From positions 105,813,908-105,877,907 of the forward strand of contig OX352763.1 in assembly GCA_947095585.1 (NCBI GenBank): a stretch of 64,000 nucleotides of DNA, read 5' to 3'. Below the pieces are notes generated by a model. That model was given only the letters and a program-made list of their open reading frames with translations, was not told the origin of the DNA and ran no database searches. Positions 23,440-35,149 of this stretch are shown in pieces; positions within the stretch are counted from its first letter, which is position 1, and each line of letters opens with the position of its first letter. Position numbers and translations under genes: made by a program. Source of the stretch: Nephrocerus scutellatus. Its lineage: Eukaryota > Arthropoda > Insecta > Diptera > Pipunculidae.

Positions 23440-23955
23440 AACCGAGCATGATGAGCACTTTTCAGCGAGTATTGTATGTACCTACGCTATTTTTCATACG
23501 ACTGTGCGATAATGTGTGTTCGCTGAAACTGCAGTAATTAACAACAGTATTTTCTATGTTTAACACACTAGTTTGTATAATGTCTACTTTCGAGGGTAGG
23601 TTATAGCGTAGGAAACAGTCACTTTCGTCTATGGTCGTGTGAAATGGTATATTACATAACAAGCGAGGAAAGTGGAGATTATCGTGCGAGTTAGAAGTTT
23701 GAAGCACGAGGCCCTAGCCGAGTGCGGCAATCCCACGAGCACTTTTTTGCGAGTAATATACGCTATTTTTCACACGACCAAACCCGGTTTTTCTGCTAAG
23801 CCGGTTATGCGCAATGCAAAATTACTCTGGGAATGTGTGTTGGTTGTGACTGCAGTAAATAACAAAAGTATTTTATATATTAACTCACAAGTGTGTATAA
23901 CGGATACTTTCGAAGCTAGGTTAGAGTCACTTTCGTCTATGGGCGTGTGAAAAAG
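23440..23955. repeat. Interspersed ~300-bp repeat, two tandem diverged copies
   Basis: Both halves carry a GAGCACTTTT...GCTATTTTTCA block, an ACTGCAGTAA(A/T)TAACAA block and a CACTTTCGTCTATGG(G/T)CGTGTGAAA end. The junction between copies is near 23640, where GTATATTACATAACAAGCGA begins the second. A further copy is at 42955-43430. Confidence 0.8.
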
Positions 23956-24559
23956 AATTAGGAATTTTAAACTAAAGCATTCACATCGGGCAATGTCATA
24001 TTTTTCATGAGCTCATCTTGGAATTCGCTCACAATTAAATTTTCAATTAAATTTTCCCAATGTATATGTCGCGTATATCGCAAAGATAAGGTATTTAATA
24101 CAAAATAATGTCCTATCATATACACCAACCATCCGTAACACTACATCCGAAACGAAATGATTTCAGTTACCCCCTAGTCGCGCCTAAGGAAGTTTGACTT
24201 CAAAAATCTGTTTTATTCACTTTTATTTTCTGACAATAAACGCCGCATTCGTTTGAGTACAACTAGAACATCACTGCGCTATCACTAGAAATGTGTTGAA
24301 CATGTACATCCTCTATTAATGAAATTCTCTCTGTGATCTTTCGAGCTAAATCAGCACGAGTCTCCTCTGGTGCGCTGATGTTTCACCGTTTTTACGAACG
24401 AATTAATTTTATTAACTGCTATGTTCGTGTTTTGGTTAGGCCGTTATATACTTCTCTATAAGACGCTGTGAACAGCTTCAATTAACGTTAATGCTTTACA
24501 GGTCATGTTTAACAAAATGACAATACAATTTTTTGTCCAGTTCCAGGCCTTCTTTTATT

Positions 24560-25360
24560 AAATTCTCTATATTAACTTCACTTGCCCGTGGGTCGGTCGG
24601 TCGTCGGTCGTCTGTCGTGGAATTTTGCGATCAATTTTTAACCCACTTCCCAAGGCCCGATTTTATTGAAATTGCACACATGTGTATTTCCGGAGACAAC
24701 ACTTTCCATTAAAATTTTTAAAAAATAACCCGAATTTCTTCAAATTTTATACACGTATGTATCTTCGATAGGCAACAATTTTTGTAAACATTTTGGAGAC
24801 CCCGGGGCCCGGGGTCGTGGGGCCCCAAAATTAAAAAAAAAATTAACCACATTTTCTTCAAATTTTATATACGTATGTATCTCCGATGAAAAACACTTTT
24901 TGTAAAATTTTTGGAGACCCCGGGCCTCAGGGTCATTGGGCCCCAAATTTTTTTTTTAAAAAATTAACCCGATTTTTTTTAAATTTTATATACGTGTGTA
25001 TCTTCGATGGACAACACTTTTTGCAAAAATTTTGTTGGCCGGGTCGTGGGCCCCATAAAATTTTAAAAAAAATTAACCCGATTTTCTTCAAATTTTATAC
25101 ACCACTGTATCTCCGATGGATACACTTTTTTGTAAAGTTTTTGGAGTGAACGGGCCCTGAGGCCCAATGGGTGCTCATATAAATTTTTTAAAAATTAGCT
25201 CGGTTTTTCGTCAAATTTTTAACACATGTGTATCACTGATCGACATAACTTTTTGTAAATTTGTTGGAGTGATAGGGCCATGATGTCCATGTAAATTTTT
25301 TAAAAATTAGCCCGATTTTCTTCAAATTCTTACACATACCCATCTCCTATTAGAGAATTT
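24560..25360. mobile_element. Minisatellite-carrying element, long form (6 internal repeats)
   Basis: Bounded by AAATTCTCTA (24560-24569) and its inverse TAGAGAATTT (25351-25360). Inside are about six ~110-120-bp units. Each reads GATTTTCTTCAAATTTTATA, an A/T-rich (T)GTATCTCCGAT(G)GACAACAC block, TTTTTGTAAAAATTTTGGAG and a GC-rich core (GACCCCGGGGCCCGGGGTC type). Shorter relatives lie at 28681-28918 (inverted), 46256-46698 and 46836-47045. Similarity continues beyond both inverted motifs (AGGCCT(T)CTTTT on the left; CATGAAAAA...TATGGGTTG on the right), so the motifs are subterminal. Confidence 0.75.
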
Positions 25361-25499
25361 ACATGAAAAATTTTTATGGGTTGTTTTTTTATATCTGCAT
25401 TTAGAATAGGATCATTTTCTTTATAAACACTATGTTCTTTGAGATAATGGGTCTGAATGAAAGCCTCTAATATTTCGTGGACTAATAATTCATCAATAT

Positions 25500-25712
25500 C
25501 TTCAAACGATAGATCCGGAGAATCCTTCTCCATCAATTGTGTGTGCCACTTTAATCATGATGGGAAATTCGATAGTATTACGGCTAGGGATGATGGCAGA
25601 TCTTAACTTTTTACACATTGTGGCGAAAACGCTTTCCGACCAGGGTTGCCGTCGAACAAAAATTCTTTGGACCAAAGTTAAAATGTACTCTTGATATATA
25701 TTTGGAATCAAT
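25500..25712 (-). pseudogene. Unrecognised ORF remnant, possibly a transposase C-terminus
   Basis: The minus-strand frame 25711-25502 encodes WSESVFATMCKKLRSAI followed by FPIMIKVAHTI. This faintly resembles a hAT dimerisation region (E-x-x-F-S-x-x...LR) but is not diagnostic. It sits next to the minisatellite-carrying element. No function is assigned. Confidence 0.2.
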
Positions 25713-25739
25713 TTTGTGTTGCAAAATAATAACAGAATT

Positions 25740-26130
25740 ATGAATTTTCATTAAATGTTAACCTTCAGAAGTATTTGAAAACTAATTCCTAAGTGAAAAA
25801 GTCAATGATATTGAGATATTGATATTTATTTATATTTAAAAAACATTAATTTTGAGACAATAACTTAAATTAGTGACTGAAAAGAAATGTTTTTCCTTAA
25901 AATTCTTATGTATTTAACTTTTTGGGCCACTTTTAACGCCTACTATTTGTTGACTCGGTAATTCAAACAACCTCAATAAACGTAACTGCCTGAATTTCAA
26001 TTGGTTGTTTTTATTAAGGTCGCACACTGTATATCTTTACTTTAATGTGCATTACTCTGCTCCCCACTTGTACTGGAACTTTGTGTTTTCTGTTGACAAA
26101 ACATCAGAAGTAAACATATACTTTCTTACT
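25740..26130. other. AT-rich spacer
   Basis: No gene, repeat unit or mobile-element similarity seen. Confidence 0.4.
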
Positions 26131-27045
26131 TAAGTCCCATATCCCCTTGTGGGTCATAGGGCAAATACTACGCCTACGCGCCATCGCGTGCGGTTGGCAA
26201 TGAGCTTCAGCTCTCTCCAACTCTTCCCCAATTGCCGTGACTCCTCTTCAACTGTTCTGCGCCATGTATTTCTCTGATGACCTGTTCTTCTATCATCCTG
26301 AGATAACGGGTTCCATTGCATTGCGCAGTTTGCTATGGAACTGTCGCCTTTTCGGAGTGTATGACCAATCCACTGCCACTTCCGTCGTTGGATGGATGGA
26401 TGTGTCTATTGGTTCCTGACCCGTTTTCTGGTAAAGATGTTCATTAGAGATACGGTTAGGCCAGAAAAGTCGTAAGATGTTCCATAATCTTTTTGTAATA
26501 GTAGCAGTAGCAGTCACCTTCCAAGTGCTGCACCCATTCAACACTTTAACGGAACAGTTGCAGCTTGGTATTTAAGCTAATCGTATTAATTCGCCATATC
26601 ATGGACATCATTCCAAATACTGATTTTGCTTTGCCGATTCGCTTGACAATACAATACAATACTCCCAAGATACTGAAAACTCTCTACTCTCTCTACCGGT
26701 TGTCCAACAATGTTATAACTTGAGTTACTGAGTTATTGCCGAGGTTGATGATTTTGGTTTTGTTAGTATTAATCTTCAAACCCGCAACATTTGCCTCCCT
26801 CTCCACATTTGTTGTCATTTGGTGCAGCTCCATAATCTGTTAACACTGTCAAACGCCTTCTCAAAATCTATGAACAGCAGGTGCAGTGGTGACCGGAATT
26901 CAACGCACAGTTCAATAATGATCCGCAGGGTGTTTATGTGGTCTAGACAGGAGGATCCAGTGCGGTAACCTGCTTGTTCGGCTTTCTGCCGACAGCCAAC
27001 CCAACCTAACTGTAGTGGAAATAAAAATATGGTAGAATACAACAT
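26130..27045 (-). mobile_element. LINE (RTE-like family 2) fragment, antisense
   Basis: The minus strand encodes an RT piece with EQAGYRTGSSCLDHINTLR and LLFIDFEKAFDSVNR (26815-27000), and downstream a broken C-terminal WCTWKVT...HTLRR-like region (26150-26540). Family and order match the copy at 31205-32060. The segment between RT and the C-terminal part is shortened. Confidence 0.85.
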
Positions 27046-28135
27046 ACGATTAACTTAATACTCATTATGTTCACAAATAGCACATTCCATTTTTGTTAAT
27101 TTTAACAGCACTACTAGAAGACTATACTGTCACAATCTAAAAAAAATTACATTTTAAGTTAAAGCTGTAGAAGGTGTTCCTGAAACTATCACTTAGTGAA
27201 TAAATAACGTCACAAGTCTATTTGTAGAGAGAAGGACTATGGAGTGTCATTGTTCTTCTAATCTGGCCAGTGTAACAGTCTTGTTTTTGCATTGGTTGTA
27301 GTTTCAATAGAACAAGGATAAGTTTAGAAAATATGTATTTTGAAATCTCAAAAGTCCATTTCCGCTAGTATACAATAAATAACTAAATACTATAATATAT
27401 AGCTAAATAATATAAAATATATACATATAAAATATAACTATATAGGAAACGAGGCATAAAACTGTGACATTTAATATGGAGCATAACAGTGTCTTACAAC
27501 AGTGTCTCATAACAGTGTGACATTTAACATTTAACTTTTTGAACGTTAATGAACGTTGTCACGTCAACAGGATATTTTTGGGGTCAATTTGTATGGCAGG
27601 TACTTCAACCTGCTGATGTAGAAACTTCAATAATTTGTCAAAGTGTCGGCGGTAATAAGTGCACTGCACAACAAATACCAATTTTTATATTAACGGCTCC
27701 TGTGAGGACTTAGAGCGAAAGAGTTCTTTTTTAAGGTTAGTTTGTAAGGAAGGTATATAAACCAGTAGAAATTTGAAATCACAAAGTTCTGTCAAACATG
27801 ATTTATGTGTAAATTATTTTTTTCTGAGTAATTTTAACCGAAGTAATATATAGCTCTCGTCATTGTATCATTGTTATCATCCGATCTGTACTTCACATTG
27901 AGGTTATTTTGCATATACAGGACAGTGCAATGTCCTTATTTGCTAATTTGTCGTCCTCTTTTCTGCATAGACAATTCACGAATATAAATATAAAATTATT
28001 AATTTTCCTAGTTTACTGATTTTCGATTTCCAATATTGAAAATTTGATTCAGTGGGACATGGGAAATTTCCTACGATTTTGGTAAGATGGAAATTTTCAA
28101 TTTGTGATAATTTATTCGATATGGCAGTCAAAATT
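27046..28135. other. Unclassified AT-rich intron DNA
   Basis: Contains the second copy of a short shared repeat (27106-27190) and a local duplication of CATAACAGTG-type words (27480-27530). No coding signal. Confidence 0.4.
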
Positions 28136-28139
28136 TGAT

Positions 28140-28620
28140 GGGACATGTTTTAAAACCAACGGTCTGTCGCGCCGAATATTATTGTTATTTTTATTATTAT
28201 TATATTTCCTGGTGAATAGGACAAGGTCAGTTTTGTCAGGATTTACCCCTAAACCACAGCGATCTGCCCAGCAAGTTAGCTTGTTGAGAGCATTTTGCAG
28301 GAGTTCCTTTAAGGTATTCGGGTATTTTCCTAAGACGGAAATAGAACGTCATCTGCATAAGCGATAACTCTGTAGCCCATTCACCGCTAAGTTCCATAGA
28401 AGGGGTATAGGACTAAACCCTGTGGGGTTTCTCTGCAGACAGATCTTCTGGCAGACGACATGCCCAGTTCTGAAATAATAATCCGACTTGTGAGCAGAAG
28501 ATTAATCAATTCTCCAAGCGAGTCGTCTCTCACCCTCAAAGTCGACAGTGCATCCGTAATCACAGATGTATTGACGTTGTTAAAAACGTCTCCCACCATT
28601 GTGTATCTACTCTTGTGGTG
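28140..28620 (-). mobile_element. LINE (I/LOA-like family 3) RT fragment, antisense
   Basis: The minus strand carries an RT palm segment in broken frames: an ETPQGLV...PFYGT/LLWNLAVNG block (28390-28450), then GLGVNPDKTDLVLF (28210-28260). The nucleotide sequence matches 60826-60960 of the nested copy and continues it in the 5' direction. The YADD catalytic region is disrupted. Confidence 0.8.
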
Positions 28621-28680
28621 AAGGGAATTGTATAGATTTACCTAGAATTAATAAAACCAACCCATAATACTTTTTCATGT

Positions 28681-28918
28681 AAATTCTCTAATTGGAGATA
28701 CATTAGTGTACAACATTTTTAGTTTTTATAAAATTTGTATGGAAGCCCTTGACCCTGAAGCCCGATCACTTCAAAATTTTTACAAAAAGTGTTGTGATCG
28801 GAGATACATATACATTTAACATTTAAATTTAATCGGGTGTTAGAAGGTGAGTTAAAAATTGATCACAAGTTTTGGCCAACCATCGACACACGGGCACTCG
28901 AAGTTAATTTAGAGAATT
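28681..28918. mobile_element. Minisatellite-carrying element, short inverted form
   Basis: AAATTCTCTA at 28681-28690 and TTAGAGAATT at 28909-28918 enclose about one internal unit in reverse orientation. The flanking TTTTTCATGT and CATAATAC...CCCA are the reverse complement of the right flank of the 24.5-kb copy. Confidence 0.7.
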
Positions 28919-28979
28919 AAAACAAGTAAATCTAAAAAAAATAAATTTTATGTTTAGATCGACACACGCCATACAGTCA

Positions 28980-29480
28980 TTTATTATTCGCCAAAATATC
29001 GGTTTTTGACGTCTTATTGGGCTTTCTTATATCAAAGTATTTGCTTTTTCCACTCATCACACGCGCCACACGTCAATCGCAAAACGCGCCACACGAGGGT
29101 TATCAAAATTGGCCCCTGACATTTGCTCACAAAATTTCAGCTCCTAAGGTCGTTCGGAAGGTGGTTAAAAAGGACCTCAAAAAACGAGAAAATAACGGCA
29201 TTTGCAATCATCACACGCGCCACATGCGAAACGCGACACACGAAACGCGCAGAATATAAAAAATGTTATATTTAGGACTTAGACACTCACAAAATGTCAG
29301 CTCTCTAGGTCAAAAGGAAAGGCGGTTATAAAGGACCTCAAATAAGTCGAAAAAAAATTCAACGCATCACACGCACAACAGGCGTCACACGCGGAATATA
29401 AAGAATGCTATTTTGGAATTAGACACTCACACAATTTCAGGTCTCTAGGTCGTGTGGAATGTGGTTAAAAAGAACCTCAA
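28980..29480. repeat. Tandem array, ~150-160-bp unit with CACACGCGCC motif
   Basis: Three units with ATCACACGCGCCACACG-like sequence (near 29055, 29210, 29365), then ACTCACAAAATTTCAGCTCC and GGTTAAAAAGGACCTCAAA. A single inverted relative is at about 39345-39510. Confidence 0.8.
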
Positions 29481-29519
29481 AGTCGAAAATATAGATAAAA
29501 TGGGTCAAGTCAAGTTAAA

Positions 29520-30930
29520 TAAAAATGTTTAAATAGATTTTTTGTCTAGTGGGGCGTTCAATTTATCAATTGTTCGTATTACTGAGTCTTTACTGAATAG
29601 TAAGCTATATTGTTCACAGTTCTTCGTTCTCTTTTCTACAGATTTTGAATACATTTACTATCCATCTGCCTACTATATCAGAGTGTCGAGTGTAACCAAT
29701 CTTTCAGAAACCCATTTGCCTGCTATATCTTTAATAGAAGAGGTTCCACTAGGGGTTCTACCACTTGTGGGAAGACGAGAACACGCTCGCGATTGCGCGG
29801 CATAGCTTTCGGATGAGATGGTCCTTGTCACCCACCAGCAACATATCAAATTGTTAAAGTAACAAACTTGAAAAAGATTTCAGTTTTCCCCAATAAACTA
29901 AAATACACATTCTCGCACTCAATTAAATTACACCCACAACCACTCAAAAAATAATCACCTCAACTTTCCGCCCGTTAGCTCCCTTACCACTTCCCTGCTA
30001 AAACTCGCGGAATTACGCGCAGCTAAAAAGGAAATAATTTTCACTTGAAATTCTGGCTAGCTTTTCGACGCGAATGAACTCTGTCGGAGTCGGAGTCCGC
30101 GAAGTGTAATAATCCCATCATGAACTTACGTTGTTGCCAAAAAGTTTGCTGTCAGCCAAGGTTTAACAGCAAGGTGGGGAGAGAGAGGGAGGAAAGCAGA
30201 AAAGAGCGCTTGCTTGTTTTTCTTCTCGATTAAACGTGAGTAGGATTTCTCTTAAGATGTCAAAAGGGGGAGGGGAATGAAAACGCAAAACTTCTTAAAA
30301 AAATATCACATGACTGACATGACAATTGCTAATAATTAATTGTTCTCACTGAACAACAACGGGAAAAGATAAAGAATGACAGACAGACAGACAGACGGAC
30401 GAGAAGAGTAAAACAATGAACAATGCAGCAGCTCCCGTCGTCTCTCTTCGTCTACTCCATCATTAAGAAACAGACTAAGCCTCCTGTTGGTGACAAACTG
30501 ACAATATGAAAATAAAATGGACGAACGAACATGATTATTGCATTTTTGCAGCGCCAACAGCAGCAAGTGACAATATCAACATAAATTTTCTCCGGCGACA
30601 TTTAATTATTTATAAATCGAATGAAAGAACGCACGCACGCAGAATTGTCACAAAAAATGACAACAAAATTAAAACACAACAACATCAACAACAACAACAA
30701 AAAAGAGCCATTAACAACAATAAAAATACTTTACAACTGGAATTAATGCAGAATGCAATGATGTCGGTGCACCTTGGTTTGTTTGCGGCAGTTGTGCAGT
30801 GTGTAACGTGCTACATACGCGGGTGCTTTCGCTAGATAATAATTTCCATCATTCCAATAACCGGAATTAGTCATGCGATTGCAGTTACACATATCTATGA
30901 TGTACACTGCGGTACACTAAATTAAAGGCA
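29520..30930. other. Single-copy-looking intron island
   Basis: Includes a purine-rich patch (30175-30270), a (GACA)n microsatellite (30377-30400) and CAACAACAA runs (30660-30730). No gene recognised; CAA/AAC runs create spurious open frames. Confidence 0.4.
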
Positions 30931-31204
30931 CTTAATTTTTATTTATATATTTATTTATTTAGTATATTTAAGATATAAACAGACTTAAAAAACTTATAAA
31001 CTAAGATTTACAAGAAATTATGTGATAAATCGATTATCTAAATAAATCTTTTATCAGTTTTTTAATGCTAATTTTGATATGGAAAATCATTTAACAAAAA
31101 GTTCTTATTGCAATTTTTACTTTTTTACTTTTTACTTATTGCCATTTACTTTTACTTTACTTATAGCCTTTCGGGCTCATCCAAATGAAACAAGGATAAG
31201 ATAT

Positions 31205-32060
31205 CCGGGTAATCAATAATTCTTCTTCTTCTTAAATCCTTTCACCACTCGAGGGGCATGGGGCGTCAACAAAGCCTACGCGCCATCTTGTTCTGTTTTC
31301 TGCAACACCTTTGAGCTGCCTCCAAGTCAGTCCCAAGAACCCTGCTTCCTCCTCGACTGTCCTGCGCCACGTCTCCCTAGGGCGTCCCGCTTTTCTACCT
31401 GCCTGGGTGAGCGGGTCCCACTGCATAGCATATTTCGCAATGGAGTAGTCGTCACGCCGTAGTGTGTGTCCAATCCTCTGCCACTTTTTCTTTCGCACAA
31501 TAACTTCTATAGGTTCTTGGCCCATTCTCCGAGGAAGGTAGTGGTATCCACCTTCCTAGTACTGCACCCATACAATAGTACTGATTTGACGTTGGATCGG
31601 AACAGTCGAAGCTTAGTTATTAAGCTGAAAACATTGCTTCTCTGACTTTTGATAGCATTCCGAACGCAGCCCTTGCCTTCCCGATTTTGCTGCACAAATC
31701 CAGTTCAGAACTATTGTTTTGGCAGTATTTAGGTAAGTTGTCATAGTCCATCGAATTCCATTGTTTCCTACTGTCAGTGTTACATGGAGTACATCGCTGA
31801 TGACCACCAGAAATAACAGCGGTGATAATATGCACCCCTGTCGTACTCCACTTTGGATTTGAAATTCCTCGGACACCTTACCGTTGTATAGGACGTGACA
31901 TTTACTTACCTAGTATGTAGTTTTAATAATAGCTATACATTTTTCTGGGATACCCCTCCTGCGCCGGCCCAACCAGATGTTAGCTGTCAAAAGACTTCTC
32001 GAAGTCGATGAACAGTAGATATCTATTTCTGCCTTCTCTGACAACGTCAAACAATTTGTT
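31205..32060 (-). mobile_element. LINE (RTE-like family 2), 3' part, antisense
   Basis: The minus strand encodes the C-terminal conserved region in one frame from 31525 to 31235: WQRIGHTLRRDD, WDPLTQAGRKAGRPRETWRR and WRQLKGVAENRTRWR, typical of RTE-type LINE ORFs. RT blocks in other frames follow: SGVRQGCILSPLLFLVVISD (31800-31860) and LLFIDFEKSFDS-like near 32000. The catalytic YADD box is missing. Confidence 0.9.
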
Positions 32061-32239
32061 ACCCCATTATCTTAAAAATTAAAGGCAAAACTTTTTTTTT
32101 TTTTTTTACAAAGTTAACTTTTTATACAAAAAAATTAACTACTTCACAAACAATGATTGTACTTTGACCGCTTCTAATCTTGTGAACCAATTTAAATGCA
32201 TGCCATACTGAGTCATTCAATTAAAGTGTCATAAAACTA

Positions 32240-33000
32240 CCGTGCATTCAACATGAACCTCTGTTTCTTTCACCATTTGTTTACTTCTCTCACAGCCATA
32301 TAACGGGAGTAAGATTATTTTTACTTTTCAAAATTGCCTGCTTCTAATTTAGCGAACCGCAGTGCACTTATGATGTATGTTCTGCAATTTATAGTCGCCC
32401 ATCTCGTATGTCCATCCGTTTGTCCGTTCATTCGTCCGTCCGTCTGTGCGCGCAATTATCACAAAAATTCTTGTTACTGTTGTATCGCCACTGTGTACCG
32501 TGTGACTCGCGCGTCGTGTCGTCTTATCTCTCACTAATTATCGCACCATCCGTGTTGCTTGCGCTGGCAGCAAAAGCCAACCGACAGACTCTCAAACCGT
32601 TCATCCGTTCGAGTCGTCTCGCAAAGCATTTGAGACACAGAGTGAAACGTCTTTTCAGAGTCGTTCGTTAATTCATTCCACAAGTCGTCACTGCGGCGTT
32701 CCGTTCAGTAAATTTCCTGTATTAATTGCATTTAATATACGGGCAACAATGTAATTAATTAGTAATCGTATTTAATTTCTATTACTTTGCCGGCGACAAT
32801 AATATTTATGTAAGACAAGCGAAAGGCGTAAAACAACTTTATCTCCATTAAGCAATAATTTGAGGTTTTGGATTACCACTGCCAGCCGCACACTGGGGCA
32901 ATTTTGCGATCGAATAACAATAAGTTGCGAAACACATCTAATGTTACACATTTTGTTCTGTTAATCTTCCGGAACGAATAAGTATTCATATGCATTTCAA
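32240..33000. other. Single-copy-looking intron island with homeodomain-like sites
   Basis: No gene. A CCGTCCGTCTGT-type low-complexity patch lies at 32405-32450. The interval 32720-32786 is dense in TAAT/ATTA cores (for example TGTAATTAATTAGTAATCG). Confidence 0.4.
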
Positions 33001-33019
33001 GTGCAACCAAAATTAACCC

Positions 33020-33310
33020 ATTTGAGACTAAAACTACCATACGAAATGCTGATCGTTTTTGTAATTTTCGTTGTCGTACATTGATGGTAGGCTTTCAAGA
33101 CCTCACTGGATATAATGGAAATTAATATAACATGATTTGAGGCACCCACTTAAGACACTTATTTGAGACACTCTTTTTGAGTCACCCTTTTGATACACAA
33201 AATGCTGATCATTATTTGTTTTCTTCGTTGTCGTGCGTTGAGGCTACAGGGTAAGCTTTCAAGACGTCGCTGGAATGAAACACACGCAACGATGAGAATG
33301 AATGGAACAT
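33020..33310. repeat. Diverged ~155-bp tandem duplication
   Basis: AAATGCTGATCG...TTCGTTGTCGTACATTGA...GCTTTCAAGAC near 33045-33100 recurs as AAATGCTGATCA...TTCGTTGTCGTGCGTTGA...GCTTTCAAGAC near 33199-33265. Confidence 0.65.
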
Positions 33311-33377
33311 CTGAAACATGAGAGAGAGAAAAATCACATGACAAGTTGAAGTTGTCTGTCTGGTTGGTTTACCAGCT

Positions 33378-34105
33378 TGGCATCCCTAAACTTTAGGCGT
33401 TCTGGTCTTAGCTGCCTCGTTCTATAGTGTTCCATAAATTCTACTCCAAAGAACTTTCCGAGCAAGATCCTCTTCCTTCTTGCAAGCTATGTATCCTCCC
33501 CACCAGAGCCTACTATGCTTATTTGTTTTCCGATTTCGACATGGCGTTAACGCCCGTAGAACTCATAACTATAGAGTCTCCGGAATCGTCCTTCCTCACA
33601 TCTACATCCGGGGATATTCTCATTAAGACTTAACTGAGAGATTGATCATGGATCTTCTGCTCGCTGACGTGGACACCATATACTCTCTTGTGATCACACT
33701 TGCAGTCCCAGATTTTGAGCCACAAGCGCTCTATAAATGAAGGCTTCCTGTATAGCTCTTGGCTTTCGACCAATGTTTTCAATATCGTCTGCGTAAGCCA
33801 CTTGATAGAAAATTGTTCCATTGGTAGTTACAGATCACTTTCTTCAACAAAAGGTTGAAAAGAAAGCGCAGGCAAGTCCATCCTGCTATAGATGTGGAAT
33901 GGGACTGAATGAGATTCTGGCTACGCTGTCATAAGCTGCTTTAGGATCTATAAACAGATGGTGTTGTGACATTGGGAACTAATCTGATTTAATCAGTTGC
34001 TGATTTGTCTGTGATAAAACCACTCTGGTATGGACCAAAATGACTTTACCGTATCCTTTCTTATAGGATTGAGGAGGAAACCTTATACGCTATAGGTATC
34101 TTCTC
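33378..34105 (-). mobile_element. LINE family 1 fragment, antisense
   Basis: Nucleotide-level match to 58810-59260, 61020-61240 and 7400-8300, for example TGGCATCCCTAAACTTTAGG here and TGGCATTCCTAAACTCTGGG at 58818. Internally deleted. It ends where the sense family-3 LINE fragment begins. Confidence 0.8.
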
Positions 34106-34129
34106 AATAGATTGCACATCGGTGCTACA

Positions 34130-35105
34130 ATAGGTGCCATCATTAGGCGCTGTTTCATAGGCAAGCATGCAGTAAGGCTTGGCGTATTCTCAAACGACTT
34201 CTGCAGAAACTGCACAAAGAGGAGGAGTAGACCATTCTCCATCTTCTCTGTATGTGGCCAGCCGTCTATAAGCTCCATCTGGGAGCTTTCTTTTACAATG
34301 ACCTTAATGATCTGACTAATACTGAAATTATAAGTCTCATCTTCATAATAAGCTCCAAATGGCTCAACGAGTAGGAGGCGGATATTTTCTTGATCCATGT
34401 GGTATCACAATGGACCATAACTGGTCTAAATGTGTCGGCTTTTCTACAGTAGTCAGTGGAGTGGGACGAACCCGCGCTTTCCCAACTTTCGCCATTAAGC
34501 ATGCTCTTAACTATTCCCATCATTCCCCTCTTTCGAGAGTCAACCACACCCCCACGTTACATCCTCAGAACGAACTGGGTCCGCAGCCATAGTTATTCTC
34601 AGACTCGGTCAACCTCACAGTCAAATATGGTCAGTTGGGCGCAGACATTTCCCGTGGTGTCAAAGGCTCTCTTGGTGAGATCTAGTATCAATGAACTCGG
34701 TTCCTTCAGAGATGAGTGCCTGGGCGGTTGTAAGGCAGCACATTCGTCCGGAAGATCGAAACATATCATTTACCAATAGGACTCTAAAGCAAGTACTACC
34801 AAGCACTCCTAGGGCGCCTGGAATAGAAACTATTCTAGGCACATCATGACGGTCTTTTGGTGTAAGAATGAGCTACTAAATACGATGAGCTGCCTAAAAG
34901 ATTTACCTCTAAGTACTAGTACCCTGTCTGGGTCGCTAAAGTACGAAGCCATTACCCATTCCGAGAATACTGTAAGTACCTGCGGCCCTTTGTTTATTTT
35001 CCGTGGTAGAGCCCTGCACCCTAACCATATATAGGTTAAGATGCAGCTGGACCCCCACGGGGAGGCTTTTCTGCAGACTGCCACTTTAACCTAATCTAAC
35101 CTAAA
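34130..35105 (+). mobile_element. LINE family 3, 3' end, sense
   Basis: The plus strand encodes CFIGKHAVRLGVFSNDFCRNC (34150-34215), near-identical to the minus-strand copy at 59560-59640, followed by a WELSFTMTLMI/GAFFYNDLND-like segment (34285) and a WYHNGP segment (34400). The end, AACCTAATCTAACCTAAA (35088-35104), resembles the tail of the 59.3-kb copy. The 34450-35080 portion has open frames on the minus strand that I do not recognise. Confidence 0.65.
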
Positions 35106-35149
35106 GTAGATACTTAAAAGCGAACTCATTGTTTTGATGACTAGAAAGC

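Noticed and set aside
28980..29480. CRISPR-like array
   Set aside because: Whole units of ~155 bp are repeated with no short-repeat/unique-spacer pattern, and this is animal DNA.
30506..30835. 109-codon frame near 30.6 kb
   Set aside because: Built on CAA/AAC repeats; not supported as a gene.
34660..35084. Open minus-strand frames near 34.7-35.1 kb as a host gene
   Set aside because: They lie within or next to a LINE 3' end, and the products match nothing I recognise.
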